Source of the DNA: JBILCM01 sp044353165
Lineage (GTDB): Bacteria > Bacillota > Bacilli > Paenibacillales > YIM-B00363
Assembly: GCA_044353165.1 (NCBI GenBank)
Contig: JBILCM010000040.1
Location: 1 to 19,872, forward strand
Length of the DNA stretch: 19,872 nt
Direction of reading: 5' to 3'
Shown: piece by piece, positions 5,815 to 14,352 of the stretch
Numbering within the stretch: the stretch's first letter is position 1
Layout: each line of letters opens with the position of its first letter
Made by a program: the position numbers and the translations under genes
Notes under the pieces: model-generated
Seen by the model: the letters and a program-made list of their open reading frames with translations, nothing else
Told to the model about the DNA's origin: nothing
Databases searched by the model: none

Positions 5815-7098
5815 ATGAAGAAATGGTTGTTGTTGGTACTTGCTTTTGCATTGGTATTCACTCTAGCAGCATGTAACACGAATGAATCTTCTGACACCAG
5901 CAGTGAAGAAGCGGCTGATTCAGAAGCGACAGCGGAGGCGCCTAAGCTCGAAGGGGAAATTACATTCCTCACGCATCGGACGGACAAAGCTGACAATGTA
6001 TTAACTGAAATTGCAAACGAATTCATGGAAAAAAATCCCGGAACGAAGATTATCGTTGAGCCTAACCCTGGCGATGATATCGTGAAAACACGAATCGCAG
6101 GGGGCGAATTTGCCGACATCATGTTCGAACCTGGCAACTCAGGTTGGTCGAAGAAAGATTTTCAAGAATTTTTCGAGCCGATTGATGATTTAGGTTTCAC
6201 GAAAGATAACACGTACTACTGGGCGAACGGCACAGGGGAAGACGGTAAATTGTACCTTCTCTCCATTGGCATGGGTTTCAATGGTGTTGTCTACAACAAG
6301 ACGGCGTTCGAGAAAGCGGGCATTGACAAACTCCCAGCCACGGTTGAGGAATTTTATGCGGCAAGCGAGAAGCTGAAGGCAGCTGGTATCATTCCCGTTG
6401 CTTCAAACTTCAAAGATAAGTGGCCGATTGGCGGATTTGCCGGTGGCGCTTACCAAGGTGCCGTAACGGGATCGTCTAACTTCATGAATACCCTTGTTGA
6501 CAAGGAATTGCTGACAGACGAGAAAGGCGGCTCACTCGAGGGCATGAGATTCCTGAAGTCGTTGAATGAAAAAGGGTATCTAGAAGCCGACATCACCTCC
6601 ACGAACTGGGACGGCTCCAAGCGCGACATGGCGCAAGGCAAAGTGGCCATGATGATTCTCGGCACTTGGTTGCCATCACAAATTGTGGATAACGGCGCGA
6701 AAGCAGAAGAAGTTGGTATGTTCCCAATCCCAGGTTCCACAGCATTGGTCGGTGGTCCGGATAAATTGTACGGCGTAACGGCAGCATCGAAGAACAAGCC
6801 GCTCGCCAAAGCATTCTTCAAGTACATGTGGGAGAATGGGTACATGCTCAAGAAGATTGGCATGATCCCACTTGATAAAGGGGCAACGATCGACGATCCG
6901 TTCTACGCTGGTTTGTTCGAGTCAGGATTGCCGCAAGTGGAAGGCGAAGCGAATTCACAAGCTTATCTCGAGCGAGTAGGTAAAGCGGAACTTGATTTTA
7001 GTACGATGGTTCAAGAATTTGTTTTGGCGAAAGCTAATGAAGAGCAAGCAATCATCGATAAATACAATAAGAAATGGGCAGACGCGAAAGCGAAGTAA
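5815..7098 (+). CDS. Sugar ABC transporter substrate-binding lipoprotein (CUT1 type)
   Basis: Extracellular solute-binding protein of family 1, anchored to the membrane outside the cell, handing a carbohydrate to the permease pair encoded next. 427 residues, typical length. Seen: lipoprotein signal with lipobox LAAC (Cys20), a Ser/Glu/Ala linker (about 21-43), then the mature fold starting GEITFLTHRTD; ADIMFEPG, YNKTAFEKAGI and MILGTWLPSQI are segments typical of this family. AAGGGGGAAA precedes the ATG. A hairpin attenuator follows the gene, consistent with higher expression of the binding protein than of the permeases. The sugar cannot be deduced: no enzyme gene is linked. Start and family are sure; specificity is unknown. 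Confidence 0.93.
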   Translation: MKKWLLLVLAFALVFTLAACNTNESSDTSSEEAADSEATAEAPKLEGEITFLTHRTDKADNVLTEIANEFMEKNPGTKIIVEPNPGDDIVKTRIAGGEFADIMFEPGNSGWSKKDFQEFFEPIDDLGFTKDNTYYWANGTGEDGKLYLLSIGMGFNGVVYNKTAFEKAGIDKLPATVEEFYAASEKLKAAGIIPVASNFKDKWPIGGFAGGAYQGAVTGSSNFMNTLVDKELLTDEKGGSLEGMRFLKSLNEKGYLEADITSTNWDGSKRDMAQGKVAMMILGTWLPSQIVDNGAKAEEVGMFPIPGSTALVGGPDKLYGVTAASKNKPLAKAFFKYMWENGYMLKKIGMIPLDKGATIDDPFYAGLFESGLPQVEGEANSQAYLERVGKAELDFSTMVQEFVLAKANEEQAIIDKYNKKWADAKAK

Positions 7099-7124
7099 GT
7101 TCCGTTCGTTCATATGTTACAAAC

Positions 7125-7168
7125 AAGGAGCAAGATATGGCCACCTCAGGCACTTGCTCCTTTTCTTT
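7125..7168 (+). terminator. Hairpin attenuator between binding protein and permease genes
   Basis: Perfect 10-base stem AAGGAGCAAG (7125-7134) / CTTGCTCCTT (7153-7162) with an 18-base loop, followed by TTCTTTC. This may be a leaky terminator or an mRNA-stabilising 3' hairpin, both known at this position in binding-protein operons. Confidence 0.6.
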
Positions 7169-7193
7169 CATTACATGGATGGGGTTGAACCAT

Positions 7194-8087
7194 ATGCGGT
7201 TAATGAAGGGTTTCAATGAAAAGAATGCCGTTATTTTCAGTTTCCTGTTTGTGCCGATCGTTCTGCTTCTCGTCTTTACGTATTATCCTGCAATTCGTCT
7301 TATTGAGATGAGTTTCACCGAATGGGATGGATTTCGATCCTATACGTATAACTATATCGGTTGGCAAAATTATGTCGAGATTTTTGAGACAGGAACCGTA
7401 TTTCGCGCGCTGATAAACAATATTGGATATGTGATCATTTCGATCTTGCAGACGTTGTTAGGTTTATATTTTGCAATTATTGTCGATTCTAAGATTCGTG
7501 CGCGGAACTTTTTTCGCTCCTCTATCTTCCTTCCATTCGTTTTAAACAGTATTGCGATCGCTTATATGTTTAGTTATATGTACAACTTTCGCGATGGTCC
7601 CATTAATATTGTCATCCGGGCGTTGGGTTTCGAGGGACATGCGATTTCATTCTTGGGCGATTCATGGTTTTCCAACATTTCGTTGGCATTCATGGGCATG
7701 TGGCAATTTACAGGTTTGGCGATGATTATTTTTCTTGGTGCGCTGCAGTCTATCAATCGAGAATTGTATGAATCATCCGCGATTGATGGCGGGAATTTCT
7801 TTCACAATCTTCGCTACATCACGATTCCAAGCATCAAATTGGTCATTCAGATCAATTTGTTCTTAAGTTTGAACGGAGCGTTGCAAGCGTTCTATCAGCC
7901 GTTCATTATGACGGCAGGGGGGCCCGGTGACCGCACGCAGACCTTCGCTTCTGTCACGTATTACACAGCGTTTCAATTTTTTAAGTTTGGGAAAGCCTCG
8001 GCGCTTGCTGTGATCTTGTTGATGATCATCCTGATCGTGCTCATTGTCCAAAACATGGTTGTTCGCAGTGAGGGGGAGAATGAATGA
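7194..8087 (+). CDS. Sugar ABC transporter permease 1 (MalF/LacF type)
   Basis: Integral membrane subunit of a CUT1 carbohydrate importer. 297 residues with six hydrophobic helices; the cytoplasmic EAA loop reads ESSAIDGGNFFHNLRYITIP, which contacts the ATPase. ATG 7194 is preceded by GATGGGG with a 9-base gap; ATG 7203 is an alternative, and the longer open frame back to 7074 overlaps the preceding gene and the attenuator hairpin, so I rejected it. It overlaps the second permease gene by 4 bases (ATGA), so the two are translationally coupled. No ATPase is encoded nearby; in Firmicutes such systems often use a shared MsmX-type ATPase encoded elsewhere. Confidence 0.92.
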   Translation: MRLMKGFNEKNAVIFSFLFVPIVLLLVFTYYPAIRLIEMSFTEWDGFRSYTYNYIGWQNYVEIFETGTVFRALINNIGYVIISILQTLLGLYFAIIVDSKIRARNFFRSSIFLPFVLNSIAIAYMFSYMYNFRDGPINIVIRALGFEGHAISFLGDSWFSNISLAFMGMWQFTGLAMIIFLGALQSINRELYESSAIDGGNFFHNLRYITIPSIKLVIQINLFLSLNGALQAFYQPFIMTAGGPGDRTQTFASVTYYTAFQFFKFGKASALAVILLMIILIVLIVQNMVVRSEGENE

Positions 8088-8965
8088 AGTTCTTTTCGAA
8101 TAACCGCATGAAACAAAATTTTGAAACCGGGCTCGTGGTTCGCAACCCTTATTTGCGTTACTTCAATTATGCGCTCATGACGCTCTTCATTATCATGATT
8201 TTTTTGCCGATCAGCATCGTATTTATGACATCGTTCAAAACTAACGAAGAATATATTTATTCCGCAGTATGGGCCTTGCCGGAAAATTTCTTTAATTTCG
8301 ACAATTACAAAGAATATTTCTCGCGAGCTCAGATGTTAACGGGATTTAAAAATATTGTCTTTATGACGGTGATTTCGGTGACGTTAGGGATTGCCATGGG
8401 AACGATGGTCTCGTATGTCATTACGCGCTTCAAGTTTAGGTTTAAGAAATTGTTGCTCTTCTCCTTTATTTTGGCATCGATCGTACCTACGACTACAACA
8501 GCGATCGTTATTTTTATCCTTGTCAAAAGTTTGGGTGTTTATAATACGATCTGGGCGGGAACGTTGCTCTTCACATCTACATCCGTGCTTGATATTTATT
8601 TGTTCATGCAGTTCATGTACAAAATCCCATTGGAATTAGACCAAAGCGCGCGCATTGACGGGGCCAATTATTTTCGAGTGTACTGGTCGATAATGTTGCC
8701 GCTGATGAAACCAGCGATTACGACAATTGCGATTTTGAAAATTGTATTTATTTATAACGATTTCTTTATTCCCATCCTCTACATGCCAGATCGGGACTTG
8801 GTGACGGTGACGAGTGGTTTGCGACTGTTCACGACGGACCGATTATCCCAGTGGAACGTGTTGTCAGCGGGTATTTTTGCTGTACTGATTCCGCCGCTTG
8901 TCGTCTATGTGATTGCTCAACGATTTATTGTGGCGGGTGTCAGTCAAGGTGCAGTGAAATCATAA
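8084..8965 (+). CDS. Sugar ABC transporter permease 2 (MalG/LacG type)
   Basis: Second membrane subunit of the CUT1 importer, 293 residues, six hydrophobic helices. The EAA loop is DQSARIDGANYFRVYWSIMLP followed by LMKPA. The start overlaps the stop of permease 1 (ATGA), and GAGGGGGAGAATGA just upstream, inside the permease 1 gene, gives a strong ribosome binding site. It is the last gene of the operon; only a weak hairpin lies downstream. Confidence 0.93.
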   Translation: MKFFSNNRMKQNFETGLVVRNPYLRYFNYALMTLFIIMIFLPISIVFMTSFKTNEEYIYSAVWALPENFFNFDNYKEYFSRAQMLTGFKNIVFMTVISVTLGIAMGTMVSYVITRFKFRFKKLLLFSFILASIVPTTTTAIVIFILVKSLGVYNTIWAGTLLFTSTSVLDIYLFMQFMYKIPLELDQSARIDGANYFRVYWSIMLPLMKPAITTIAILKIVFIYNDFFIPILYMPDRDLVTVTSGLRLFTTDRLSQWNVLSAGIFAVLIPPLVVYVIAQRFIVAGVSQGAVKS

Positions 8966-8999
8966 GGGTTGCAAGTGATTTGCATATTTCGATCTTGGG

Positions 9000-9021
9000 G
9001 ACGCACTTCGGGCGTCTTCTT
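9000..9021 (+). terminator. Weak terminator after CUT1 operon
   Basis: Short stem GACGC (9000-9004) / GCGTC (9012-9016) followed by the mixed tract TTCTTCT. Marginal; it is the only candidate between the operon and the next promoter. Confidence 0.35.
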
Positions 9022-9037
9022 CTGTATCTCCATCATT

Positions 9038-9066
9038 TTGTAAAGTGGCGGCATTTCGTGTACGAT
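9038..9066 (+). promoter_or_regulatory. Promoter of ABC-2 exporter / radical SAM operon
   Basis: TTGTAA (9038-9043), 17-base spacer and TACGAT (9061-9066). It lies 36 bases before the TTG start of the ATPase gene and after the CUT1 operon, so the exporter is probably transcribed on its own. Confidence 0.5.
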
Positions 9067-9101
9067 GATGCTATGCTTGAACGAAAACGGGGGAATCGTC
9101 G

Positions 9102-10055
9102 TTGATCACCGAACATGTGATTGAAGTGGAAAATTTAGAGAAAACGTATGGTTCATTCACAGCCGTGAATCAAATCAATTTCCAAGTCCGGCGCGGCGAA
9201 GTGTTCGGGTTACTCGGACCCAACGGTGCGGGCAAAACAACAACGATGGAGATGATCGAAGGTTTGCGGCGCCCTGATGGGGGCAAAGCGTTGGTTGCCG
9301 GGTTTAACACACAGACGCAACTTGATAAAGTGAAAGCTGTCATTGGCGTGCAATTGCAATCGACTTCCTTGTTCGATCTACTCACCGTGCGCGAGATTAC
9401 AGAGATGTATGCCAGCTTCTACAAAAATCCTGTACCGGTGTTGCCGCTGTTGGACAGTATGATTCTGACCGAAAAGTTACATGGCCGCGTAAAAAATTTA
9501 TCGGGTGGACAGAAACAACGACTGGCGATTGCCCTTGCCCTGGTCAATGATCCGCTGGTTGTTTTCTTAGACGAGCCCACGACGGGACTAGACCCGCAAG
9601 CGCGGCGAACGCTATGGGACATTATTTTACGATTGAAGGAACAAGGCAAGACGGTCGTCTTGTCTACCCATTATATGGATGAAGCTCAAATTTTGTGTGA
9701 TCGCATCTGCCTCATGGATCAAGGTCAAGTCATCGCACTGGACACGCCGAAGAATTTGATTCATAGCTTGTCCGCGGACAAGGCGATTGAATTTCGGGTG
9801 CCAGATTTTGAGGTTATGGATGAAGAACGTCAGAATCGCTTGCGGTCGTTCTTGGAGAGCGTTCTCTTTGTCAAGAATGTTTCGGAGCGTAAAGGCGGAT
9901 TTTCACTGTATACGGAAGATTTGCAAGGTTCATTAACGGATTTTGTCCAGAAGGCAGACGAGTATGGCTTAACGCTTGAAGATTTAAGCACCCGGACCGC
10001 CACGCTTGAAGATGTGTTCATCCAGATGACGGGAAGGAGTTTGCGAGAATCATGA
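9102..10055 (+). CDS. ABC-2 type exporter ATP-binding protein
   Basis: Cytoplasmic ATPase that powers an ABC-2 type exporter (drug/lipid/peptide class). 317 residues with Walker A GPNGAGKT (residues 39-46), signature LSGGQ (133-137), Walker B with Asp157-Glu158 in FLDEPTTGLDP, and the H-loop STHYMDE. About 90 further residues form a C-terminal domain of the kind seen in DUF4162-type exporter ATPases. The start is TTG 9102, with GGGGGAA about 6 bases upstream; no better ATG exists. The stop overlaps the permease start (ATGA). It is not the missing ATPase of the sugar importer: it lacks the regulatory domain of MsmX/MalK proteins and is coupled to an ABC-2 permease. The substrate is unknown. 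Confidence 0.92.
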   Translation: MITEHVIEVENLEKTYGSFTAVNQINFQVRRGEVFGLLGPNGAGKTTTMEMIEGLRRPDGGKALVAGFNTQTQLDKVKAVIGVQLQSTSLFDLLTVREITEMYASFYKNPVPVLPLLDSMILTEKLHGRVKNLSGGQKQRLAIALALVNDPLVVFLDEPTTGLDPQARRTLWDIILRLKEQGKTVVLSTHYMDEAQILCDRICLMDQGQVIALDTPKNLIHSLSADKAIEFRVPDFEVMDEERQNRLRSFLESVLFVKNVSERKGGFSLYTEDLQGSLTDFVQKADEYGLTLEDLSTRTATLEDVFIQMTGRSLRES

Positions 10056-11137
10056 GAGCATATGTGCAACTAACGAAAGCGCAGTTGAAGCTGTTTAGCC
10101 GGAATCGTCAAGTCCTGTTCTTTTCGTTGCTGTTCCCGATATTGCTGATGTTAGCGTTAGGTTCATTCCTTGGTAATGGCAACCAAGTGAACTTGAACGG
10201 TGTGCTTGTGGATGAGGACGGCACAACACCTTCGGCGCTTGCAACTGAGCAATTGCTTGGGGCGGAAGTCATTGGATTGGAGGCCGGGAACGATCGCGCC
10301 GCGGCGCTTGAGGCACTTAATCGCGGGGATGTTCAGCTGGTAGTGGTCATCCCGCAAGGATATGGTACAGCGCTCGGCAAACAGAACACGCAAATCGAAG
10401 TATATTATGATGAAACGAACTTGGCCGTGTCGCAGTTGGGTGTGCAATACGTTAGTGGTGTTGTGGATGCGATCAGCAAAGGTGTGACTGGATATGAAGC
10501 GGTCGTTCAAGTCCAATCACAACCCGTGAAGTCACTCGGGCTCGAGTATATCGACTTTCTTGTGCCCGGTATCGTGGCCATGATGATTATGTCTAGCAAC
10601 TTGAACGGGGTGGCCGGGCAGATTGCTTCTTGGCGTGAACGCGGCGTGCTCAGACGTATGCAGAGCACAACGCTGAAGGCAAGCACATTCATTGCTGCAC
10701 AGATTACGGCCCGTCTCGTCCTGAACGGATCACAGGCCATCATCGTCTTATTGATCGCTTCCTTGGTGTTCGGCACAAAAGTGAGCGGCTCGTGGTTGTT
10801 ATTGTTGTTTTATGTTGTACTCGGCACATTGGTGTTCATGGCGATCGGATTTATTATTGCAGGCCTCGCGAAGACACCTGAGAGTGCGGGTCCGATCGCG
10901 GGTTTAATCTCGTTCCCGTTATTATTCCTTGGCAACGTGTTTTTCCCGGTTCGGAACATGCCGGATTTTCTGCAACCTGTCGTGCATGCATTGCCGATCA
11001 CGCATCTTTCACACACGTTGCGCGAAGTGATGAATGTAGGTGCCGGTGTCGGAGCGCTCTGGAGTGAGACGCTCATCCTCGGGGGTTGGCTCGTTGCGGC
11101 CTTTATTGTAGCAAGTATTACGTTCAAGTGGGAATAA
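10052..11137 (+). CDS. ABC-2 type exporter permease
   Basis: Membrane subunit of the exporter, 361 residues. Seen: a first helix near residues 18-40 (VLFFSLLFPILLMLALGSFLG), a large extracytoplasmic loop of about 120 residues, then about five helices from FLVPGIVAMMIMS onward; the cytoplasmic WRERGVLRRMQSTTL segment and the FPVRNMPDFLQPV segment are typical of ABC-2 permeases (YhfE/LolC-like group of linearmycin/daunorubicin-type exporters). It overlaps the ATPase gene by 4 bases and is followed after 4 bases by the radical SAM gene. Role in efflux of a drug or lipid-like compound is inference. Confidence 0.9.
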   Translation: MRAYVQLTKAQLKLFSRNRQVLFFSLLFPILLMLALGSFLGNGNQVNLNGVLVDEDGTTPSALATEQLLGAEVIGLEAGNDRAAALEALNRGDVQLVVVIPQGYGTALGKQNTQIEVYYDETNLAVSQLGVQYVSGVVDAISKGVTGYEAVVQVQSQPVKSLGLEYIDFLVPGIVAMMIMSSNLNGVAGQIASWRERGVLRRMQSTTLKASTFIAAQITARLVLNGSQAIIVLLIASLVFGTKVSGSWLLLLFYVVLGTLVFMAIGFIIAGLAKTPESAGPIAGLISFPLLFLGNVFFPVRNMPDFLQPVVHALPITHLSHTLREVMNVGAGVGALWSETLILGGWLVAAFIVASITFKWE

Positions 11138-11141
11138 ACAG

Positions 11142-13007
11142 ATGAAAACAGTATTGGCCACGCTCAATGCCAAGTATATTCATATGTCTTTAGCTTTGCG
11201 TTATCTGAAAGCATACAGCGAGCGCGAGTTTGACATTGAATTGGCAGAATATACGATTAAGGACCCTGCGTTGCATGTCGTAACGGATTTGTTCCAGCGT
11301 GCACCCGACGTCATCGGATTTTCTTGCTACATCTGGAATATCGAAGAAACGATTCCCATCCTACGTATGCTGAAGAAAATTCGTCCCGAATTGCGTATTG
11401 TGCTCGGGGGTCCAGAAGTATCCTATGATACGGAATACTGGATGGAGCGAATTCCAGAAGTGGATTATATCGTGCGGGGAGAAGGCGAGGAGACGTTCCA
11501 CCACCTGCTGTCGGTGTTGTCGGCCATGTATGATCCTACAGCTGCCGAGTCACAACAAAACGCTTCTACTGCATTCTATTTGGTATCTGGCCTAGTATTG
11601 CGCAAGCCGGATGGAAGCGTCATAGTGAATCCCGCTCGCCCGAAACTCACACTGAACCAAATTCCTTCGCCGCATCGCTTCACGACGGACATTCCCCAGT
11701 TGGCCAATCGCGTCGTTTACTTCGAGACGAGTCGGGGTTGTCCGTTCTCATGCCAATTTTGTCTGTCTTCGATTGAGGTTGGCGTCCGTTATTATGACAT
11801 CGAACGCACCAAAAGCGACTTGTTGTATTTAATTCAATCTGGGGCCCGGTTGATCAAATTTGTTGATCGCACATTCAATATTCGACGCGAATATGCGCTT
11901 GAGATCTTTCAATTTTTGATCGAGCATCACAGTGGTTCTTGTGTGTTTCAGTTTGAAATTACGGCCGATATTATGCGACCAGAAGTGATTGCGTATTTAA
12001 GTGAGCATGCGCCGCCGGGCGTCTTTCGGTTTGAAATCGGGGTCCAATCAACGAACGATGCAACGAATGAAATTATTCAGCGCCGCCAAAATTTCGCTAA
12101 GTTGTCACGTACGGTGACGATGATCCGCGAAAGCGGGAAAATCGCGCAACATCTGGATCTCATTGCAGGTTTGCCGGAAGAGGATTATCACTCCTTCCGC
12201 AACACATTCAACGACGTATTTGCATTAGGACCTGAAGAGCTGCAACTCGGATTTCTGAAGATGTTGCGCGGTACCGGTGTGCGTGCGCGTGCGGGTGAAC
12301 ACGGGTATGTGTACATGGATCACGCGCCTTACGAAATTCTAGGGAACAACGTCTTGTCCTTCGCCGACATTGTCCGGATCAAACAAGCGGAAGATGTGCT
12401 GGAGAAGTATTGGAACGCGCACCGGATGGATATGACGGTGAATTATCTCATCATGCATGTGTTTCCGTCTGCATTCGACTTCTTCCAAACGTTCGGCAGT
12501 TACTGGGAGTCTCGCGGGTGGGAACGTATCGGTCACCAACTGGAAGACTTGTTTACTCGATTGAGGGAATTTCTGCACGCCTGTGTAGCACAAGGGAGCC
12601 AACCAGCAGGCGATTTTCCAATCATGGAAGCAAGACATCTGCCGATCATAGAGGGTCTGATGAAATTTGATTATTTCCGTCAACACAAGCATCGCCCGCG
12701 CAAAATATGGTGGGAACGCTCCTTCACGGCTGAAGAACACGCGAAGTGGATGCAGGTGTTGCTTACGGACACCCATAACGAACTGCATCGCTCCATGCCT
12801 GTTCAACAGATGCGGTGGACAGAACGCGAGTTTCATAAGCAGGTGATGATTGAACGCATTGATTTTGACCTCAACGTTTATTTGGCGCAGGGGACGATCA
12901 TCCACCATGACCCCCACATGCTTGTCGCGTGGTACAGTACCGATACTCAAGATCACCCCACGCCTCTCCTCGTTTCACTGCCTTTACGCAGCATGAACGG
13001 ATCGTAG
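11142..13007 (+). CDS. B12-binding-domain radical SAM protein (DUF4080-like)
   Basis: 621-residue radical SAM enzyme with an N-terminal Rossmann-type cobalamin-binding domain (residues about 1-130, with VIGFSCYIWN, VLGGPEVSYD and YIVRGEGEETF) and a radical SAM core whose iron-sulfur motif is RGCPFSCQFC (Cys200, Cys204, Cys207). IGVQSTNDAT and DLIAGLPEED are further core motifs. The C-terminal region of about 200 residues resembles the DUF4080 extension. No DxHxxG cobalamin motif is seen, as is usual in this class. It starts 4 bases after the exporter permease stop, so it is probably co-transcribed. Reaction unknown: methylation or another radical modification is inferred only from the class. 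The 3' end overlaps the convergent small gene by 24 bases. Confidence 0.88.
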   Translation: MKTVLATLNAKYIHMSLALRYLKAYSEREFDIELAEYTIKDPALHVVTDLFQRAPDVIGFSCYIWNIEETIPILRMLKKIRPELRIVLGGPEVSYDTEYWMERIPEVDYIVRGEGEETFHHLLSVLSAMYDPTAAESQQNASTAFYLVSGLVLRKPDGSVIVNPARPKLTLNQIPSPHRFTTDIPQLANRVVYFETSRGCPFSCQFCLSSIEVGVRYYDIERTKSDLLYLIQSGARLIKFVDRTFNIRREYALEIFQFLIEHHSGSCVFQFEITADIMRPEVIAYLSEHAPPGVFRFEIGVQSTNDATNEIIQRRQNFAKLSRTVTMIRESGKIAQHLDLIAGLPEEDYHSFRNTFNDVFALGPEELQLGFLKMLRGTGVRARAGEHGYVYMDHAPYEILGNNVLSFADIVRIKQAEDVLEKYWNAHRMDMTVNYLIMHVFPSAFDFFQTFGSYWESRGWERIGHQLEDLFTRLREFLHACVAQGSQPAGDFPIMEARHLPIIEGLMKFDYFRQHKHRPRKIWWERSFTAEEHAKWMQVLLTDTHNELHRSMPVQQMRWTEREFHKQVMIERIDFDLNVYLAQGTIIHHDPHMLVAWYSTDTQDHPTPLLVSLPLRSMNGS

Positions 13008-13250
13008 GGCGCGAGGTTGCAAAACGTTATGCGGTGAATACCCTGAAATCGGCGTATGCATGCGTAGCGGTTCGATGTACCAGGGATCTGCTTGGTGAAA
13101 GTTACTGAGCAGTTGCAGTTGCCCGTTCGAGGACTCGTCATGACAGACGCAACCATTGACTTCGATGATGATTCGTGTGATTCCGCTTGCGCAATACAAA
13201 TCGGCGTATTTCCTTCCGTCTTGGAACTCGTTGCATATTTCTTGACGCAT
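12984..13250 (-). CDS. Unrecognised small protein, 88 residues
   Basis: I do not recognise this protein (MRQEICNEFQDGRKYADLY...). It is supported by a strong ribosome binding site AAGGAGG 8 bases before ATG 13250 and by a plausible promoter at 13367-13339. It has three cysteines near the middle (one in YCASG, two in NGCVCHDES), no membrane segment and no signal peptide; the C-terminal third (from about residue 63) looks less protein-like and overlaps the 3' end of the radical SAM gene. A hairpin lies in its leader. It may be a genuine small soluble protein; a longer frame up to 13430 exists but enters manA and has no start signal. Confidence 0.55.
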   Translation of the reverse strand: MRQEICNEFQDGRKYADLYCASGITRIIIEVNGCVCHDESSNGQLQLLSNFHQADPWYIEPLRMHTPISGYSPHNVLQPRALRSVHAA

Positions 13251-13277
13251 GGTGAAATCCTCCTTGGATAAATGAGA

Positions 13278-13327
13278 ATAAAAACATAAAAGCACACATC
13301 GATTCCGAAGAATCCGCATGTGTGCTT
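13278..13327 (-). terminator. Long hairpin: manA operon terminator and/or leader attenuator
   Basis: On the minus strand AAGCACACAT (13327-13318) pairs with ATGTGTGCTT (13299-13290), with an inner stem GATTC/GAATC closed by a TTCG tetraloop; an interrupted T-tract (TTATGTTTTTA) follows. It fits the end of the ytqA-mnmM-manA transcript. It also lies between the promoter at 13367-13339 and the small gene starting at 13250, so it could act as an attenuator for it. Confidence 0.65.
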
Positions 13328-13338
13328 CACATGAATCT

Positions 13339-13367
13339 AAATTAGCATGGAAAAGCTGCGTTGTCCA
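13339..13367 (-). promoter_or_regulatory. Probable promoter of the 88-residue gene
   Basis: On the minus strand TGGACA (13367-13362), 17-base spacer and TAATTT (13344-13339) with an extended TGC upstream. Transcription would start a few bases before the hairpin at 13327. Confidence 0.4.
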
Positions 13368-13374
13368 GTTTTTT

Positions 13375-14352
13375 TCAAGGTATATAACTGCGCAACACCG
13401 TTGCGTTACCGTGTAATGCATACGTGCCAAGCGATGCCGGCAACAAGAAACAATCCCCGGCTTGCATCGCTACTTCGCCATCCACCCAGCGGATACATCC
13501 TTCGCCATCACAAACGATCACAATCTGAAAACTGTCGGTCGATGTCGACAATGTCCATTCCCCGTGGACGCGACCTTTCTCCACGATGAAGTAAGGTGAA
13601 GCCGCCAAGCGCAACCACTGATGATCACCAGCTACATCCGACTTCCCATACGAGGCGCCCGCACCGTTATAAGCGATCACTCGCAGCGAATCCTCGATGT
13701 GCAAATCCCGCGGTCGTCCATCCAAGCCGAGCCGTCCGTAATCGTACAACCGATAGGTGGTGTCCGAATTTTGTTGAATTTCCGCGACCAACACGCCAGC
13801 GCCTAATGCATGCACCGTGCCTGCGGGTATGTAGAATGTATCGCCCGCTTGCACATGGACCTCGTTCAGGCAATCGAGCACCCGATTTTCTGCTATCGCT
13901 GCCGCCATGGCATCGCGATCCACACCTTCTTGCAATCCATAGATGATTTTGGCACCTGGGCGGGCATCGAGCACATACCACATCTCGGTTTTACCCAGTT
14001 CTCCAGCGGCCAGATGTTCATCATCATCATGGGGGTGCACTTGGACAGAAAGATCATCACTGCAATCTAACAATTTAATGAGCAACGGGAATCGGCCTGT
14101 CTTCGCCGAGATGCCGCGGGTTCCAAACCATTGCGTACCGTAACGCGTGCGAAGCTCATCCAGAGCAACACCGTTCAACGGTCCCCCAACGACAGAAGTT
14201 GTGCCATTCGGATGCTCGCCAATCATCCATGCTTCCCCGATGTTCCCTTCAGGCAGATCAAAACCAAACCGCTCCAGCGCCCTTGCGCCCCAGATGCGTT
14301 CCTTAAATTCAGGTCGAAATTGTAGAGGATAAGGCTTCACTTCCGCGTTCAT
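13375..14352 (-). CDS. manA: Mannose-6-phosphate isomerase, class I
   Basis: Zinc enzyme interconverting mannose 6-phosphate and fructose 6-phosphate in the cytosol. About 325 residues, close to the short ManA type of Bacillus. Seen: PEFKERIWGAR near the N-terminus, the zinc-ligand motif QVHPHDDDEH, KTEMWYVLDA with the catalytic-site Glu, and PAGTVHALGAG with the later His ligand, followed by a second cupin domain that ends in GDCFLLPASLG. I prefer ATG 14352 because GAAGGAAGG lies about 9 bases upstream; ATG 14361 is almost on top of that site. The start overlaps the end of the mnmM gene by 44 bases. The physical link to ytqA/mnmM suggests co-transcription rather than functional relation. Confidence 0.93.
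   Translation of the reverse strand: MNAEVKPYPLQFRPEFKERIWGARALERFGFDLPEGNIGEAWMIGEHPNGTTSVVGGPLNGVALDELRTRYGTQWFGTRGISAKTGRFPLLIKLLDCSDDLSVQVHPHDDDEHLAAGELGKTEMWYVLDARPGAKIIYGLQEGVDRDAMAAAIAENRVLDCLNEVHVQAGDTFYIPAGTVHALGAGVLVAEIQQNSDTTYRLYDYGRLGLDGRPRDLHIEDSLRVIAYNGAGASYGKSDVAGDHQWLRLAASPYFIVEKGRVHGEWTLSTSTDSFQIVIVCDGEGCIRWVDGEVAMQAGDCFLLPASLGTYALHGNATVLRSYIP

Noticed and set aside
7074..7193. N-terminal extension of permease 1
   Set aside because: It overlaps the binding-protein gene and the attenuator hairpin, and permeases of this family begin shortly before the first helix; ATG 7194 fits.
9102..10055. ATPase of the upstream sugar importer
   Set aside because: It is coupled to an ABC-2 permease, has an exporter-type C-terminal domain and lies behind a separate promoter.
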